Below are positions 33,888 through 45,265 of a stretch of 64,000 nucleotides of DNA, in pieces (the first letter of the stretch is position 1; each line of letters starts with the position of its first letter). The stretch is taken from NCBI GenBank assembly GCA_033032175.1, contig CM065321.1, positions 16,514,501 to 16,578,500 of the forward strand. Direction: 5' to 3'. This DNA comes from Saturnia japonica. Its lineage: Eukaryota > Arthropoda > Insecta > Lepidoptera > Saturniidae. The translations under genes were made by a program, and so were the position numbers. Below the pieces are notes generated by a model that was not told the origin of the DNA, did not search any database, and saw only the letters and a program-made list of their open reading frames with translations.

Positions 33888-33959
33888 ATAATTAAAGATA
33901 CATATTATCTCGGATTATAGGCGATAAACCGAGTTTAAAGATACAGTAAAATTCTCTGA

Positions 33960-34165
33960 ACACTTTTCTTTAGAAGTAGCTCACAATCTGTGCATCCACT
34001 AAAAAGTATTATGAACTGTAAAACAATAATCAAATTTTTTTTTAAACTCGATCGAGTTTCTTGCCGGTTTTTCTCGATGACTGGGATGTTTTCCGAACCG
34101 ATGGTAGTATCTTCACATCCATAAATCCCTTCTTAGAGCCTAGTTTAAATAAAGTATTATATACG
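33960..34165 (-). repeat. Family H repeat, proximal part
   Basis: AACTCGATCGAGTTTCTTGC, CTCGATGACTGGGATGTTTT and CCGAACCGATGGTAGTA in reverse. Confidence 0.65.
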
Positions 34166-34699
34166 TATAAATCTTCAAAAATATCGTCTCTTAACATAGG
34201 TACATTGAGCTTGAGGTGAACACATAGAAATTTGAAGACACGGACACTTTGATTCGATTACGAAACACAAAACGGACAAGTTTAAACATGTAAAAAACAC
34301 AATTAGAATAACACACGTCGAAGCTCAGCGGTGGGTCCGTGAAATACGATCTTACTATTTATTGCAAATATATTTAACTTCTAAGTATATCACGTAACAT
34401 CAAACGGTTCGGAATAAATTCTCACTGGAGGTTTCGTAGAAACGCTGTCGTCGCGCTATCAATGATATTTATTTGACCTTCGAAAGGTGTGTTGTGTTGC
34501 CAGGTCGTACCGCGAAAGCCGAGACATTCCGTTTCCATTGCCTACGGAGAAATCAATTGTTGTGCTTGCAAACTAATAATTTCTGGGTGGTAAAACATGA
34601 TAATTGTGTCCAATTGCTGGCACCATTAATCAAGTGTAACATCAGCTATAGTGTCGAATTCCAAGATAAGCCTGTGCATATAAAGTAATCAAAGGAGAT
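34166..34699. other. Unassigned DNA
   Basis: Includes a 71-codon plus frame (34473-34688) with mixed composition but no recognised motif. Confidence 0.42.
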
Positions 34700-34920
34700 A
34701 GTAAGGATCTGTACTCGACTGGGTCATGACAATCATGCAAATGATAATGATTACGTCACAGTCGCTGCCTTTTAGTCTGTCGCGTTTCGGGTAAGCCAGT
34801 GTACATGCAACAGCTCTCGGGGCTTACCAGGACATGATAGCGACTACAAGCGACCGATAACTGTTCTCTTTGTGTTCGCTGGTGTCTTTGAATTGTACAA
34901 TGGTGTTCCATCACTTTCCC
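34700..34920 (+). repeat. Family E repeat
   Basis: TCGACTGGGTCATGACAATC, CTGTCGCGTTTCGGGTAAGC and CAGTGTACATG follow the order of the reference copy. Confidence 0.58.
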
Positions 34921-35089
34921 ACACTCCCATAATAGTAATAATAACTGTTCTTGGAATTTGATATCGTAACTTTGCTTACCTCTGACGAGTTATTATTTTC
35001 AAAGACCAGCGTAGTTTTAATACTAGAAATAGGCATAAATTTGTCTTACCGTGTTTTAGACTTAGTAAGACTTATAAATCTTTTTACAA

Positions 35090-35412
35090 ATAGTTAGTTT
35101 TATAACAAAATCTAGAATCAGTTCAAGGAGTATTTCAAACAGGTTTACTGTCAACAGGTGAGTCGTTATACGAATGATAGTGATGTCTGGAAGTGACTCC
35201 CTCTCTGTGCGTGCACTGAATTATTAATATGATTATTAACTGTAAATATTACTTGTATATTTGAAGAAGAAAAAGGAACAATAAAAAGATAATCCCGAGC
35301 GAGTTTCTTGCCGTTTCTTCTTGATCATTGGGATGTTTTTCTGAACCAGTAATAGTATTTTGACGTTCATAAATGCTTTCTTAGTGCTTAGTTAGTTAGT
35401 AATTGAGTAAGT
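35090..35412 (-). repeat. Family H repeat
   Basis: Longer reverse copy from about TTAGTTTTATAACAAAATC to ATAAATGCTTTCTTAGTGC, with GAGCGAGTTTCTTGCCG. Confidence 0.62.
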
Positions 35413-36084
35413 ATTTCTGGATTTTGATTGATTGCAAATCTTACACCTTCCTACATTTTAAATAAGTTTTTGCTAAATCCTGCTAAAACTTATTTTCTTG
35501 CATATACGATAGTCCATTTGCTGCAAATTTGAGCTCTACTGCTAGCAACCCCGATCGAAAGATGAAAATAAAAGCCGACCAAATGATTTAAATACTTAGG
35601 TATGTTTATATTATGTAAGTACTATTATAAATTTTTAATTTCGTTTAGAATTCTACGTATTATTTTTATAATTCTTTAGGTGGCAGATCATTATTTATGA
35701 TTAGACATGAATTATCAAGCATTTGCGCAAACCATTTACATTCAGTCACATAATTTTTGAAGTGAAAACTTCTATATGAACTAACGTGATAAAACAAATT
35801 TGTTGTGTGAAACAGTTTTCATTTACAAGTTTTAATTTAAGATCAAACAATTAATTTGTATATTCAAAAATAACAACTGCTTATTTATAGTTTTAGTTTT
35901 CACTTCTGTCGACAGTCCTCATAACTGCCTTGTTTTTTTTTTTTAAAATTACTGCTTAACACTTGGCTTGGTGAAAAGTGAGGACGTGGCCGAGGGTGGT
36001 ACGCGATCGCTCAAAAAAAATGATTCACTTTTCTTTTGAAGATCTCTATGTTATATGAATGAGGAAAAACAGACGCGGGTAGTG
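35413..36084. other. Unassigned AT-rich DNA
   Basis: A possible family-A scrap near 35935-36005 (GACGTGGCC, GGGTGGTACGC). Otherwise blank. Confidence 0.4.
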
Positions 36085-36335
36085 AGTTCAATTCATTGCA
36101 GTTTGCTTAATTAATGAAGATGCAAAGCGTTTTGCGTGGATAAATGGAACATCAACTACATATGGATGAAGAGCCATACGGTTTCTGGTAGTCCTGTGAT
36201 GGAATGGAGAGGGTGGAATTAGTTGGTGCAGCTCTTGCGCACATTCACCAAAGTGAAGCCGATAGAACACAGCAATATCAAGGACTTTTATTAAAATTAA
36301 TAGTAAAGTTATGATCTGCATGTCGTTGATCAGAA
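36085..36335 (-). pseudogene. LINE ORF2 C-terminal fragment
   Basis: On the minus strand an ORF (36450-36088) contains FYRLHFGECAQELHQLIPPS then FHHRTTRNRMALHPY and IHAKRFASSLI. This aligns with the tail of the LINE fragment at 27.2 kb ([23 protein letters not shown]). The upstream part of the ORF, toward its N-terminus, reads less well and may be shifted in frame. It ends before the LWNxLP motif. A truncated Jockey/CR1-like remnant with no function expected. Confidence 0.7.
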
Positions 36336-36599
36336 CATATAAGACTCGGCGTCGATCGACATAAGTTCGATTTCCTGTTACCGATAGGTAATTAGTCAGA
36401 TCGCGACTTCTTTGCAATCGTGCCAACATCCCAAGCCTAGGTTCGGACACTTTGGCGACCTTGAGCGCTTGTTACCCACGCTTTCGCTGTTGAGTGCCTT
36501 AAGAGCTCGCCTTGTCCGGTAAAGATGTAAAAGCCATCAGCGGCTCTCTTTTTGGATAGAGCCCCTTAGGCTAACAGTAAGGTCAGTAACAAAAAAAAT

Positions 36600-36665
36600 A
36601 AACGATTCCCTGTAAATGAGCCCGAGCTTTCGGTGAAGGAAAACTTCGTGATATTTTTATATAAA
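36600..36665 (+). mobile_element. Family A SINE fragment, opposite orientation
   Basis: GAGCTTTCGGTGAAGGAAAA and the ACTTCGTGATATT that follows are the reverse complement of the family-A segment CCTTCACCGAAAGCTC. It is the clearest plus-oriented piece. Confidence 0.45.
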
Positions 36666-36734
36666 ACACCATTAAATTATTTTGTTCCCAACTATTTTCG
36701 TTTGCCTTGAGACTCAATTACTATTGTTATATTC

Positions 36735-36840
36735 ACAGGTTTTTTTTAATCTTCCTGCTAAATCTGTATGTTGTATGTATCTTGTTACCGTGTCTTGTTG
36801 TTTATGATAAAATGATTTCTTTCTTTCTTTTCTTTAATCA
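36735..36840 (+). repeat. Possible LINE 3' tail with TTTC-rich end
   Basis: The run of TTTC repeats at about 36816-36835, and the sequence before it, resemble the tail of the LINE insertion that ends at 57573. Confidence 0.35.
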
Positions 36841-37529
36841 CGCAAGAAACTGAACTGATATCGGGATGAAACTTGCCACAAAGATAATTCATAATCTGGA
36901 TAACTTTTGTCCCGTAAATGACATAGCTTAAAGACTGATAACAATTTTGTGATGTTTTCCGATATCAACGTGAACGATGTCGCGGGTAGAATTAGAAAAA
37001 AATAAACACATTCTGAAAAGCCAGACTCAGTGATGCACTACAGTCATTAGACCTTCTATAACTACGTTCGTCGTATAATAATATTTAAAAAAATAGTTAC
37101 TATCTCCCAACAATTTCATTTAAAAAACGTACGCCAGCCGCTAACTACATATTTAGACGCTATCAGACATCACACCACATCATTAAAGTCAGACACTAGA
37201 CTAACAAATAAATAGTCGGAGATCAATTAACCGTTACACTCTGACCCCCAGACTCTACACACGACCCCTTCAAAGCGAACTAACGATACGAGTGAAGAGA
37301 GGAAAGGTGGCTCTTATAAAAACGGTCGTATCGCAAAAATCTGGCAACAAGCCAATCTGAATAAGAAGAAATCGCAAAACACAAAGTATTGTCAAACATT
37401 TGTCGTTGGTAAATATAAATAAAATGATATAATAAATGATATCTCAGAATCATTTCTAAGAATCGTTTATATATCGATATGCTCTACGGTTCAAGCCATT
37501 TTAAATTTGTTCGCCACCGTTACATCTTT
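36841..37529. other. Unassigned DNA
   Basis: Nothing recognised. Confidence 0.5.
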
Positions 37530-37690
37530 GTTTTTACATCCCGTAATTGTTGACGTGTAACATCTTTCTTCTCGCGTTCCTGCAATCTGTGGGAATGATT
37601 TCGTGAAAAGGGACGGAAGTGTGTAACGCTATTTGATTCGACCAATGACCGTGCGCGGTGGTAGAGTAGGCCGCCAGATGTTTTTTTTAA
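37530..37690 (+). repeat. Family I repeat, copy 1
   Basis: TTCCTGCAATCTGTGGGA, GTGAAAAGGGACGGAAGTGT and TTCGACCAATGACCG recur at 60.2 kb in the same orientation. Confidence 0.6.
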
Positions 37691-37835
37691 CTATTTCTAA
37701 AAATTTCAAGAAAATTCTTAAAGCCTATCATCATTAACCAATGACATAAGCTTTCCGTGTACAAAATTTCATAAGAATCAGTCAAGCCGACCGACAAAAA
37801 GTTTTTAAAGGCATAATCTGTAGTTCTGTCTGTAA
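37691..37835 (+). repeat. Repeat-like block related in layout to family F
   Basis: GCTTTCCGTGTACAAAATTTC and AGTCAAGCCGACCGAC have the layout of an RTE-like 3' end, but I see no second copy here. Confidence 0.35.
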
Positions 37836-38089
37836 ATGTATTATTTAAGAGAAAGGGTTACAGAACCGACCACGAACGATGCACGTCTGCTCGAATCTTG
37901 ACACTTGTATATAGTAAAGAGAGAGAGAAAGCAAATGTCAAATAACGCTTTTTCCTTACGTGACGATTTCCGATTGCCATAAGTCAACTCCCACCGCAAG
38001 GTACTTCTTTACAAAAATACCATCTGTAAAAGAGACGAAGACTGCACACAAATTATGTTATATTTTGTAACTTGCTGTTGTACGCCAAC

Positions 38090-38310
38090 TTTCACCCGTG
38101 TAAAAGAAAACCATACAACCTTTTAAACCCCGTTACACCCCTTTAGGGGTTGAATTTTCAAAAATTAGTTCTTAGCGGACGCCTACATCATAATAACTAT
38201 CCGTGTGTCAAATTTCAGCCCAATCCGTTCAGTGGTTTGAGCCGTGTGCTGAAGGATCAGTCAATTAGTTAGTCACGGTTTCTTTTTCTAAATATTTATA
38301 TTATAAAACA
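38090..38310 (+). repeat. Family F repeat, copy 1
   Basis: CCCCGTTACACCCCTTTAGG, TTCTTAGCGGACGCCTACAT, AATTTCAGCCCAATCCGTTC and GTTAGTCACGG form a block also present, reversed, at 58.4 kb. Confidence 0.62.
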
Positions 38311-39044
38311 GCGATATTATGATCATTCGCATAAAAGAACCCGTTCGACGGTGAACTATAATTTTCGCTTCATTATAACCACATCGTACGGCCATTACGC
38401 GTGTATGCAAACTAAATCGAAAACAAACTGTAGAACTCACCCTCCAATTTGGCGTCGGCTTTATATCATGTAATTATGCATTAACACGGCTTCGGTCTCA
38501 ATGCGAGCGGAGATTACTTACATTTTATATACTGAAAAGTTTATTTCTGTAATAAAGCAGATTAACCGACTAAACTACCTGTTGGTATTAAACTCGCATT
38601 TGTCTATTTATAAAAGTAACACTGAACTTTTATTAGGATTTTAGAGACTGTAGTGGGTTATAGTATATATGTGTGAAACAATATGAATATTGTTACGCGC
38701 CTTCGACTAGCAGTTGTTCACCGCCCTACACATTGAGCGGTCAATAAATAGACGCGCTACTGAGTTTTGACGTTTCATTTACTTCGCCCAAAGCAGCTCC
38801 TGAAAAACCATTGAGGTATTATAAAATATGTACTAAAGACGACGCTTCAATCAAATTGTTTGAAACACGCGTTCGAGTGCGTAATCTCACACTCACAGTC
38901 TGTGCTGGACCTTTATTGCAATTGCACATTTCAGTTCTTTTACTTCATAAATATGCCTTCATGTGCACTTAAACAACTCGAGTAACATAAGTAAAAGTCA
39001 AGGAGTGATATTTTATCAGTACGTTCAATGTATGAAATTGCTTG
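38311..39044. other. Unassigned DNA
   Basis: The segment from 38691 (TGTTACGCGCCTTCGAC) to about 38940 has an LTR-like feel but no partner or primer site. Confidence 0.4.
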
Positions 39045-39120
39045 TGCCCCGCACATCGCGCCCCGCACATCGCGCCCGCACCCCGCGCCCCGCACCCCGC
39101 GCCCGCACCCCGCACCCCGC
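39045..39120 (+). repeat. GC-rich minisatellite
   Basis: About 76 bp of 11-14 base units alternating GCCCCGCACATC and GCGCCCGCACCCC variants. Almost pure C/G with periodic A, in otherwise AT-rich DNA. Short frames read through it on both strands (PRPAPRART and GAGCGRGVRGAGC), but these follow from the repeat. Confidence 0.85.
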
Positions 39121-39862
39121 AGTATCATTTGGATCACAGTTTTTGTTCGTAATAGCTACTCTAGCGCGTAGTACATTACCTCAATGCTAGAGACAACATT
39201 TTTGCAACTAATTATGTACCAGAAACTGCATATATTATGATTTGAAATCATATAACTTTTGAAAAATCGAAAGCAAAATATTGAGCTTAATAAATAACCT
39301 TTTATCGTAGAGTGTTTTTGTTTTTAATTCTTGAATTAAAAAAACATCACAGGAATCTTTGAGGAGTATGGGATTGAATATTTAGTAGGCTAATGCACTA
39401 CACAGAAAAAAAATGATTATAATACAGTATTATAACTCATTTAGTGGCGTTGAGTATAAAAATACTATTAGAAGATAAAAATTAAAGAAAAACTTTTAAA
39501 TCAGATTTCTGTTAGGCCAGAGAAATTAGATTGAAATAACGAAATTCACGGAAAAACACTACAGTTTACGAATACGTTTATAGATAGTTTAACTCAAGAC
39601 TTAACAAAGAACAATGTAAACAAGAAATCGGAGAATTACTATAAACAAAATAAAGTACTGATCGCGGATAACCTAACCCCAGCCTTACGACATACACCCG
39701 CAATTATACCGCGATAAAACCAAACGATGCGTTTAATATTTTACTCAGGGTTGGCACTTAACAAAAATCAGAATGAGTATAGTGTTTGAAAAAGCATTTC
39801 CGTTAATTTTATTTGAATTTAAACCTAAGGTACCCTATTTAACATACTTCATTTTTCCCCTT
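39121..39862. other. Unassigned AT-rich DNA
   Basis: Nothing recognised. Confidence 0.5.
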
Positions 39863-40450
39863 ATAGGTTTAGCGTTGTGACCACAATATTACATGATTTT
39901 AAGTGACGATGTGAGCCAAGGTGGTATCACGCTTGAACTAGTGGAAAACTGTTTTTCAATTGCATCTGCCAGAACACACCTTTTGGTACTTGGCGACAGA
40001 TTTTCAAATTGTGGTTGGTATTTTTTTTTTAATACAACACGGTGACATTCAAACATACGGCACGCCTGATGGTAAGCGGCTACCGTAGCCTATAGACACT
40101 AGTAATACCATATTATCTATCACTACCACGTTGACAGCAACGAGTACAGACTTGAACCCCCAACGTGTCCCATGAGCTCTGGAAACCTTACTCACTGTAG
40201 GAACACGATACAAGGTTATTTCACCATTCTCTTCTTTACGGTAGAGGTTTTCCACCAGTCGGGTCGCCCCAAGTCGAGACAAATCTCCAAAGAAATTTCC
40301 CTGTGCTTGCAAGCACTACAAAAAGCCCTACCACCATTCTATGATTTCATTACGATGTTTTCCTTCACCGAAAGCTCTGCCTCATTGCAGGGATTCGAAT
40401 TCATGTCGGTCGACGCGTTGTCCGTACACGCTACCTACTGAGCCATTATG
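39863..40450 (-). mobile_element. Family A SINE split by a family-D insertion
   Basis: The tail and body half is 39863-40019, and the head half is about 40319-40450 (with a GGATTCGAATTC B-box region and GAGCCATTATG end). The two halves are adjacent in other family-A copies, apart from ~27 bases lost at the junction. The family-D element lies between them. Confidence 0.75.
40020..40318 (-). mobile_element. Family D element nested in a family-A SINE
   Basis: Starts with a T-run (40021-40030), then CATACGGCACGCCTGATGGT, and runs through the standard body to GAGACAAATCTCCAAAG. The T-run is the poly-A tail of a minus-strand retroposon, so this is a true insertion into family A. Confidence 0.72.
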
Positions 40451-40944
40451 TATTAATTCATTTGTCATTTTCCTTAAATCATTCGAGGGAAGTAAAATCA
40501 TTTTGTTTGTTGAAAAACAACATATTAACATGATTCTCGTACTGGACAAATTCACGAGTGTTCATTTATTAGACAAATATTATTATTTGTTGGGTGATAG
40601 AAGACCCCTTTTTCTTATTCCAGCAATATATAATGTAACAATCTATCATGATCTGGTTTAATTTGAGGCCTTTAGTATTTAGTATGTAGTGTATTCCCGG
40701 CTGAAAACCAGCGCTATAGCATATGCTGAGCTGAGGTCCTTTTTGATCTTGAGTGCAGCATTTGTATGACAACGTTGTAATGTTATAAATTAAATTATTA
40801 ATACTTTAATTTAATATCGTGTTTAATGTTTGTTGTGTTAATTACGTCCGTATTTTCATCATCAAATAAATCTTCCTTCTCTCCACTATAAACCATATAG
40901 TGGCACACTTACACCAGTCTCATTCTGGGATCATCTATTGTATA
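40451..40944. other. Unassigned AT-rich DNA
   Basis: Nothing recognised. Confidence 0.5.
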
Positions 40945-41125
40945 TCAGTAATCGAGCGAGGTGCTAAGGTTCAGTACTCAACTGGATCAAAACTACCATA
41001 TATATGGTTATAAAATCGCCACAGTGATTCTCCATGAGATTATTGCGTTTCGAGATCAGGCATCTAACGAGAGGCTTGTAAGCCAATATTACTGTAATGA
41101 CCGGCTATAGATTATCGATCTTGGT
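40945..41125 (+). repeat. Family E repeat
   Basis: CTCAACTGGATCAAAAC, TTGCGTTTCGAGATCAGGC, AGCCAATATTACTGTAATG and ATCGATCTTGG match family E in order. Confidence 0.52.
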
Positions 41126-41127
41126 GG

Positions 41128-41160
41128 TTTATTTTATTTATTTTTTATTTTATTTCGTAA
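41128..41160 (+). repeat. TTTTA-rich microsatellite
   Basis: Imperfect TTTTA/TTTA repeats beside a family-E copy. Possibly a retroposon tail. Confidence 0.6.
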
Positions 41161-41494
41161 GGCACAAATACAGGTGAAAGATCAAAAAATAATAATAACA
41201 ATAAAAACTTAACTCTAAATACCTCTTCAAATCTAACACCCTATAACATATGTGCACAACTTTCATTGATAACAAATACTGTTTATAGTAAATGGACGAT
41301 GAAAATCTAACAATTAAATAGAAAGAATTAGATTAAGTGAATGAGTTTTTAAATTTAGAAAGACTGGTGAAAAATATGTCATGTTGTAAGTTAACTTCGC
41401 TATATTGCCTACACATTCTATTAATGAGACTATTCTCCGATACATTATTGCTACAGGACTTAATATGATAAGATAAAGCATAGTCAAAATCAAA
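41161..41494. other. Unassigned AT-rich DNA
   Basis: Nothing recognised. Confidence 0.5.
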
Positions 41495-41860
41495 ATACTC
41501 TATTCAGTTTAGACCCTAAGAAGGTACATATGAACGTTAAAACACTACTAGCTAAAATATCTCAGTTATCGAGAAGAACCGACAAAGACACGATCGAGTT
41601 TAACAACATGTTTTTACACTATTTATATTGTTTGTGTGGATGGATGTACAGAGAGGTAATCATTAACGTAATGATCCACCTTATAATACTCTTATCCCTT
41701 ACGTTAATACCTTTTGGCCAATAAAACTTGCTTAACTCTAAGCTTGAACTTATTGTCTGGCAAATCGATAATGTGCTTAGGAAGTCTATTGTGGAACCTA
41801 ATACAATTACCTGAACTTTCCGTGCCATCTTTTGGTACAGTGTTAATATAAAAAACTTCT
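41495..41860 (+). repeat. Family H repeat
   Basis: Forward copy: AGACCCTAAGAAGGTACATA, GACACGATCGAGTTTAACA, TGTACAGAGAGGTAATC, GGCAAATCGATAATGTGC, CACAATTACC-like TACAATTACC. Confidence 0.65.
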
Positions 41861-41934
41861 CTATTACTATTTACTATTTTTATCGTGAACTAGTAATTCT
41901 ATTACTATTGTTTGGAATAAGTTCATTAGCCACA

Positions 41935-42380
41935 CCGTACGATGCCGCGATCGCTGTGTTTGGCGAATTGTATGCTCGGGGGCAATCGTTCTACGCAGGC
42001 GCTGCGCGGGCCCCGTCTCCCGCGCTTCTTCCGACGGCTCTGCTAATCACGTAAGTCAGACCGCTTTGTGCTTTGATACTATGAGCTCACGTTTGTTTGT
42101 TGTATGCGCGACGTCATTACTGACGTTCGGTGAAGCGCTACGTTATAGTCCGCCGAGTGTTTTGATTCATGGTGTTAAATGTTGTTTTATATAACTTGAG
42201 TTGGTGTACCAGGAGTTTTGGTGGACTGATTGCTTGAGTGATAGTGTCCTTGATGTTGTAGTATCTGAGGCTGCCGCACACACATACATACAGTTCACTC
42301 CACAAACACAAATACCTCACATTCTGCCGTCCAGGTCGACGGAACAAGGTCACAATCGCCGCCAGCTCTTGATGAGGTAA
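41935..42380 (+). promoter_or_regulatory. CpG-rich block, candidate promoter and first exon
   Basis: Markedly richer in G+C and CpG than its neighbours and not matched by any repeat here. An open frame (LLLFGISSLATPYDAAIAVF, continuing GELYARGQSFYAG) runs to AC|GTAAGT at 42050. A second donor-like GAG|GTAAGT stands at about 42373. GACGTCATTACTGACG near 42110 resembles CRE sites. No downstream exon is recognisable, so coding status is undecided. It could be a non-coding first exon, a promoter, or an unrecognised element. Confidence 0.32.
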
Positions 42381-42639
42381 GTCTTTTTTCTTTTGGTTGT
42401 TATTACATTGCTTACTGCGTATCGCAGCAATAGTGTACGAGGGGGATTGATTCGTGATTAGATAATTGAATTAAGGACCCAGCACGTATTTCGCGACCCC
42501 CTTCTGCTACAACTATCATAAGCCTCGACCTCTATGAAAATCGGTTCAAACTTCCGTTTCATCTTTTAGACTTAGCAAGAAAAACTAAAGTTTTTTTGGA
42601 TGATTGCTTTTTCATTGCTTCATTGCTTTTATATTAAAA

Positions 42640-43015
42640 TTCCAAAACACATTACCAATTTGTCGAATCAAAAGTTCAAAAATCATGTAACTACATGTAT
42701 CATCAAACTTGCTTAAAGTTTTATTGTCACAAGATGATTATATAAGATTATTATAATAAGATTGATCATAACGTGCAATCATTACTAGACTGACAGTGAT
42801 ATCTGCAAGTGACTCCCTCTCTATACATCCACCCAAAATAACCAAAATAACTGTAAACCAAACGAAAACAGTAATAAAAAAAAATTAAACCCAATCGAGT
42901 TTCTTAACTCTTCTTATCGATAACTGGGAGATGCTTTCCGAACCGGTGGTAGTGCATTGTGACATTCGTAACTGCATTCTTTGGGGCTACATTGAATAAA
43001 TTATTTATGCTTTTG
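42640..43015 (-). repeat. Family H repeat
   Basis: Reverse copy: ACATTACCAATTTGTCG, GTGACTCCCTCTCTATACA, CCAATCGAGTTTCTTAAC, GATGCTTTCCGAACCGG. Confidence 0.64.
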
Positions 43016-43057
43016 ATTTATAACAGTGTCATGAAGACATTTTGAGCAGACTTAGCA

Positions 43058-43298
43058 GACAGCAAAAAGACGGAAGTTACTCAATTCGAATGTACTTTTT
43101 TTATTGACTAACTATGGACTAATTTCTTTGTTTGTGAACCGATTTGCATGGTTCTTTTTTTTGTTAGATAAGGAATACCTCAAGGGTAGTTTCATTTCAA
43201 TTTCTTTGGCATTAGACCTTCATCTTCGAAGATACACCAGGAAACTCTTCAAAATCATTAAAGTTGGTTTTCTTTTTTGTTAAAAATTGTCTTGTTTT
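43058..43298 (+). repeat. Family R repeat
   Basis: Good copy: TACTCAATTCGAATGTAC, GGAATACCTCAAGGGTAG, AAGATACACCAGGAAACTC, AATCATTAAAGTTGG. Confidence 0.68.
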
Positions 43299-43710
43299 TG
43301 ACTCTATAAAATAATTTTAGAACGATAACCAAACAACACGGCACATAATGGCAACGGCAAATAAATTGTAAACATGTGATTGACTGGTTCATATAATGTT
43401 GGTGATAATAGATTAAACCACATCCTATCATGACTCACGATGCCTTCATGGACGTTTTCATCTCTCGTTTTTGTCTCAAGTGAGCTCCTCCCATTTCGCG
43501 TACTGAATGCTAAAAGAGGACATATCTCGCTTAGCGTAGTCTTTGAAGAGTAGTAATGGCCTTCCGACAAGCGCGACACGCCTTGACATTCATTATGTGT
43601 CTATCCAATGTACATGTCCCAGCCAGACAATCTCTAGGACTCGCTCATTTGCAGTTTAGTTTTTATGAGACCAGTTTGTCAAAAAATTTGAAAAAATATC
43701 CAGGAATACT
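43299..43710. other. Unassigned DNA
   Basis: A 91-codon minus frame (43579-43304) overlaps a 70-codon plus frame. Neither is recognised. Confidence 0.42.
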
Positions 43711-43845
43711 AACTTGGCGACAGATTTTCATCTTAAGGGTGGTAGGTAGCCAGACGGTCATTAGATAATACTCTAATACCATGCTATGGTTTCAAGACGA
43801 TGTTTTTCTTTCTCGAAAGCAAAGTTCAATGTATGGCTCAAGTTC
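43711..43845 (-). mobile_element. Family A SINE fragment
   Basis: Body segment only, from TTGGCGACAGATTTTC to the TATGGCTCA remnant. Both ends are missing. Confidence 0.6.
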
Positions 43846-43884
43846 CCTGACATTTTTATAATAGCACGGAAAATTGATTGATAA

Positions 43885-44062
43885 TAAGCACAGTATCATC
43901 TAAACACAACGGTGACCACCGAGAGATCATAATCCATCGACGGTCGCTGCTGTCGTGCCGGCCTGCATTCATTTGACTGGGTATGCATAATCTATGCTTT
44001 TCACCACATGCATGGTAGTCGCGACCCAGACGTCAAAACAGCCTTACCACCCCGTGCACCAC
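43885..44062 (-). repeat. Family E repeat, reverse copy
   Basis: GGTGACCACCGAGAGATCAT, CCATCGACGGTCGCTGCTGT and GCATGGTAGTCGCGACCCAG are the family-E blocks in reverse. Confidence 0.58.
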
Positions 44063-44146
44063 TTGCAGGTGAGATTGGCTTGGGCGTCTCAATACTGAAA
44101 ATGTGAATTGACACTCCAAGGAATGGAAATTATAGCCCACTAGCTG

Positions 44147-44655
44147 GTGCCCGCGACTTCGTCTGCGAAGGATTAGTACTTCGGTAGTTTATTCATCCAC
44201 ACAAACTTTCGCGTTTATAATATTAGTAAGATAATGATCAATTTGTTACTACCAAATATGCATTAGAAATAAATTATCAAATTTTATTGTATTTATGGTT
44301 CACTATTTTGGCGATAATGGCTTAGACATAAAAGATAGATATATGCTGTCGCGGGATTTTTTGTAGGACTATTTAAGGTAATTTTTTTCATTGTAGGTAC
44401 ATTATATACATGTAACTTGGTAATGGTTTTTGCAGCGAACGCCAGAATAGCTCGCATTTTTTGCTACTTACTTGACACTAATCGTTATATTTTGGACAAT
44501 TCACTCAATATCTTTATAAATTATAGCTTATATGTTATTCTGATGTATAAGCTATATTATTGTATAGTTTCATTAAAATCTATTTAATAGTTTTGCGTGA
44601 AAGAGTAACAAACATCCATCCATGCACACAAACTTTTGTGTTTCTAATATCAATA
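44147..44655 (+). repeat. Family L: RTE-like dispersed repeat, probably two pieces
   Basis: CTAGCTGGTGCCCGCGACTT to TTTATAATATTAGTAAGAT (44147-44240) is an internally deleted copy with both typical lepidopteran ends. Sequence from 44280 to about 44655 (TGCTGTCGCGGGATTTTTTG, CACAAACTTTTGTGTTT) looks like a second, headless copy. Confidence 0.5.
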
Positions 44656-45265
44656 AGGAGTTATCAAAATGAATCAGTTCGCCTTGAACTAAGCAAATTT
44701 CCTGAATTTCCGCACATTTTCTTTCATCATCGCGGGCGCCTTTCGTTAAAGTCTTTCATGGACAACTATAAATGGCGTATAGTCTCGCATTTGAACCCAC
44801 CAATCGGTTCGCTTATTTGACTTAAGTATTCATATAAATCAAAACAAATATAAATCAAATGGCGTCAGTAAAGGAATCCTGCGCCTACTGTCTTCAAGAG
44901 AACATCAATTACAATATGTCCACATAAATAATGTGTTACATCTCTCATACCAGTTTGTTGCACAATGCCTTTTAGATAAATAATTCTAACTCGTTAACTT
45001 AAGTCCCAGGAACTGACTCTCATGTTATTAGTAATCCAATAAATTCACACTGGAATCGCTGTTTTGTATCTACTAAAAAATTGACCAAGGACTAACAAAA
45101 TATTGTAAAATTTTAATTCCTTAACGAAACCAAAAAAATACTAATAAATAACTTCAGTAACAAATAAATTGCGATATACCATATTTCGATTGTCGCTTCG
45201 TTTACAAATGATTTGAAATTTATTTAGACTAGTACATATTTATATATTTTGAAAAAACTACAAGT
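44656..45265. other. Unassigned DNA
   Basis: Nothing recognised. Confidence 0.48.

Noticed and set aside
38691..38940. Solo LTR of a gypsy-like element (starts TGTTACGCGCC)
   Set aside because: No second LTR, primer-binding site, polypurine tract or target duplication could be seen.
39045..39120. CRISPR-like array or coding repeat
   Set aside because: Units are contiguous with no spacers, and the host is clearly a eukaryote. A minisatellite explains it.
40172..40661. Plus-strand ORFs of 89 and 106 codons
   Set aside because: They run through the family-D and family-A SINE sequence.
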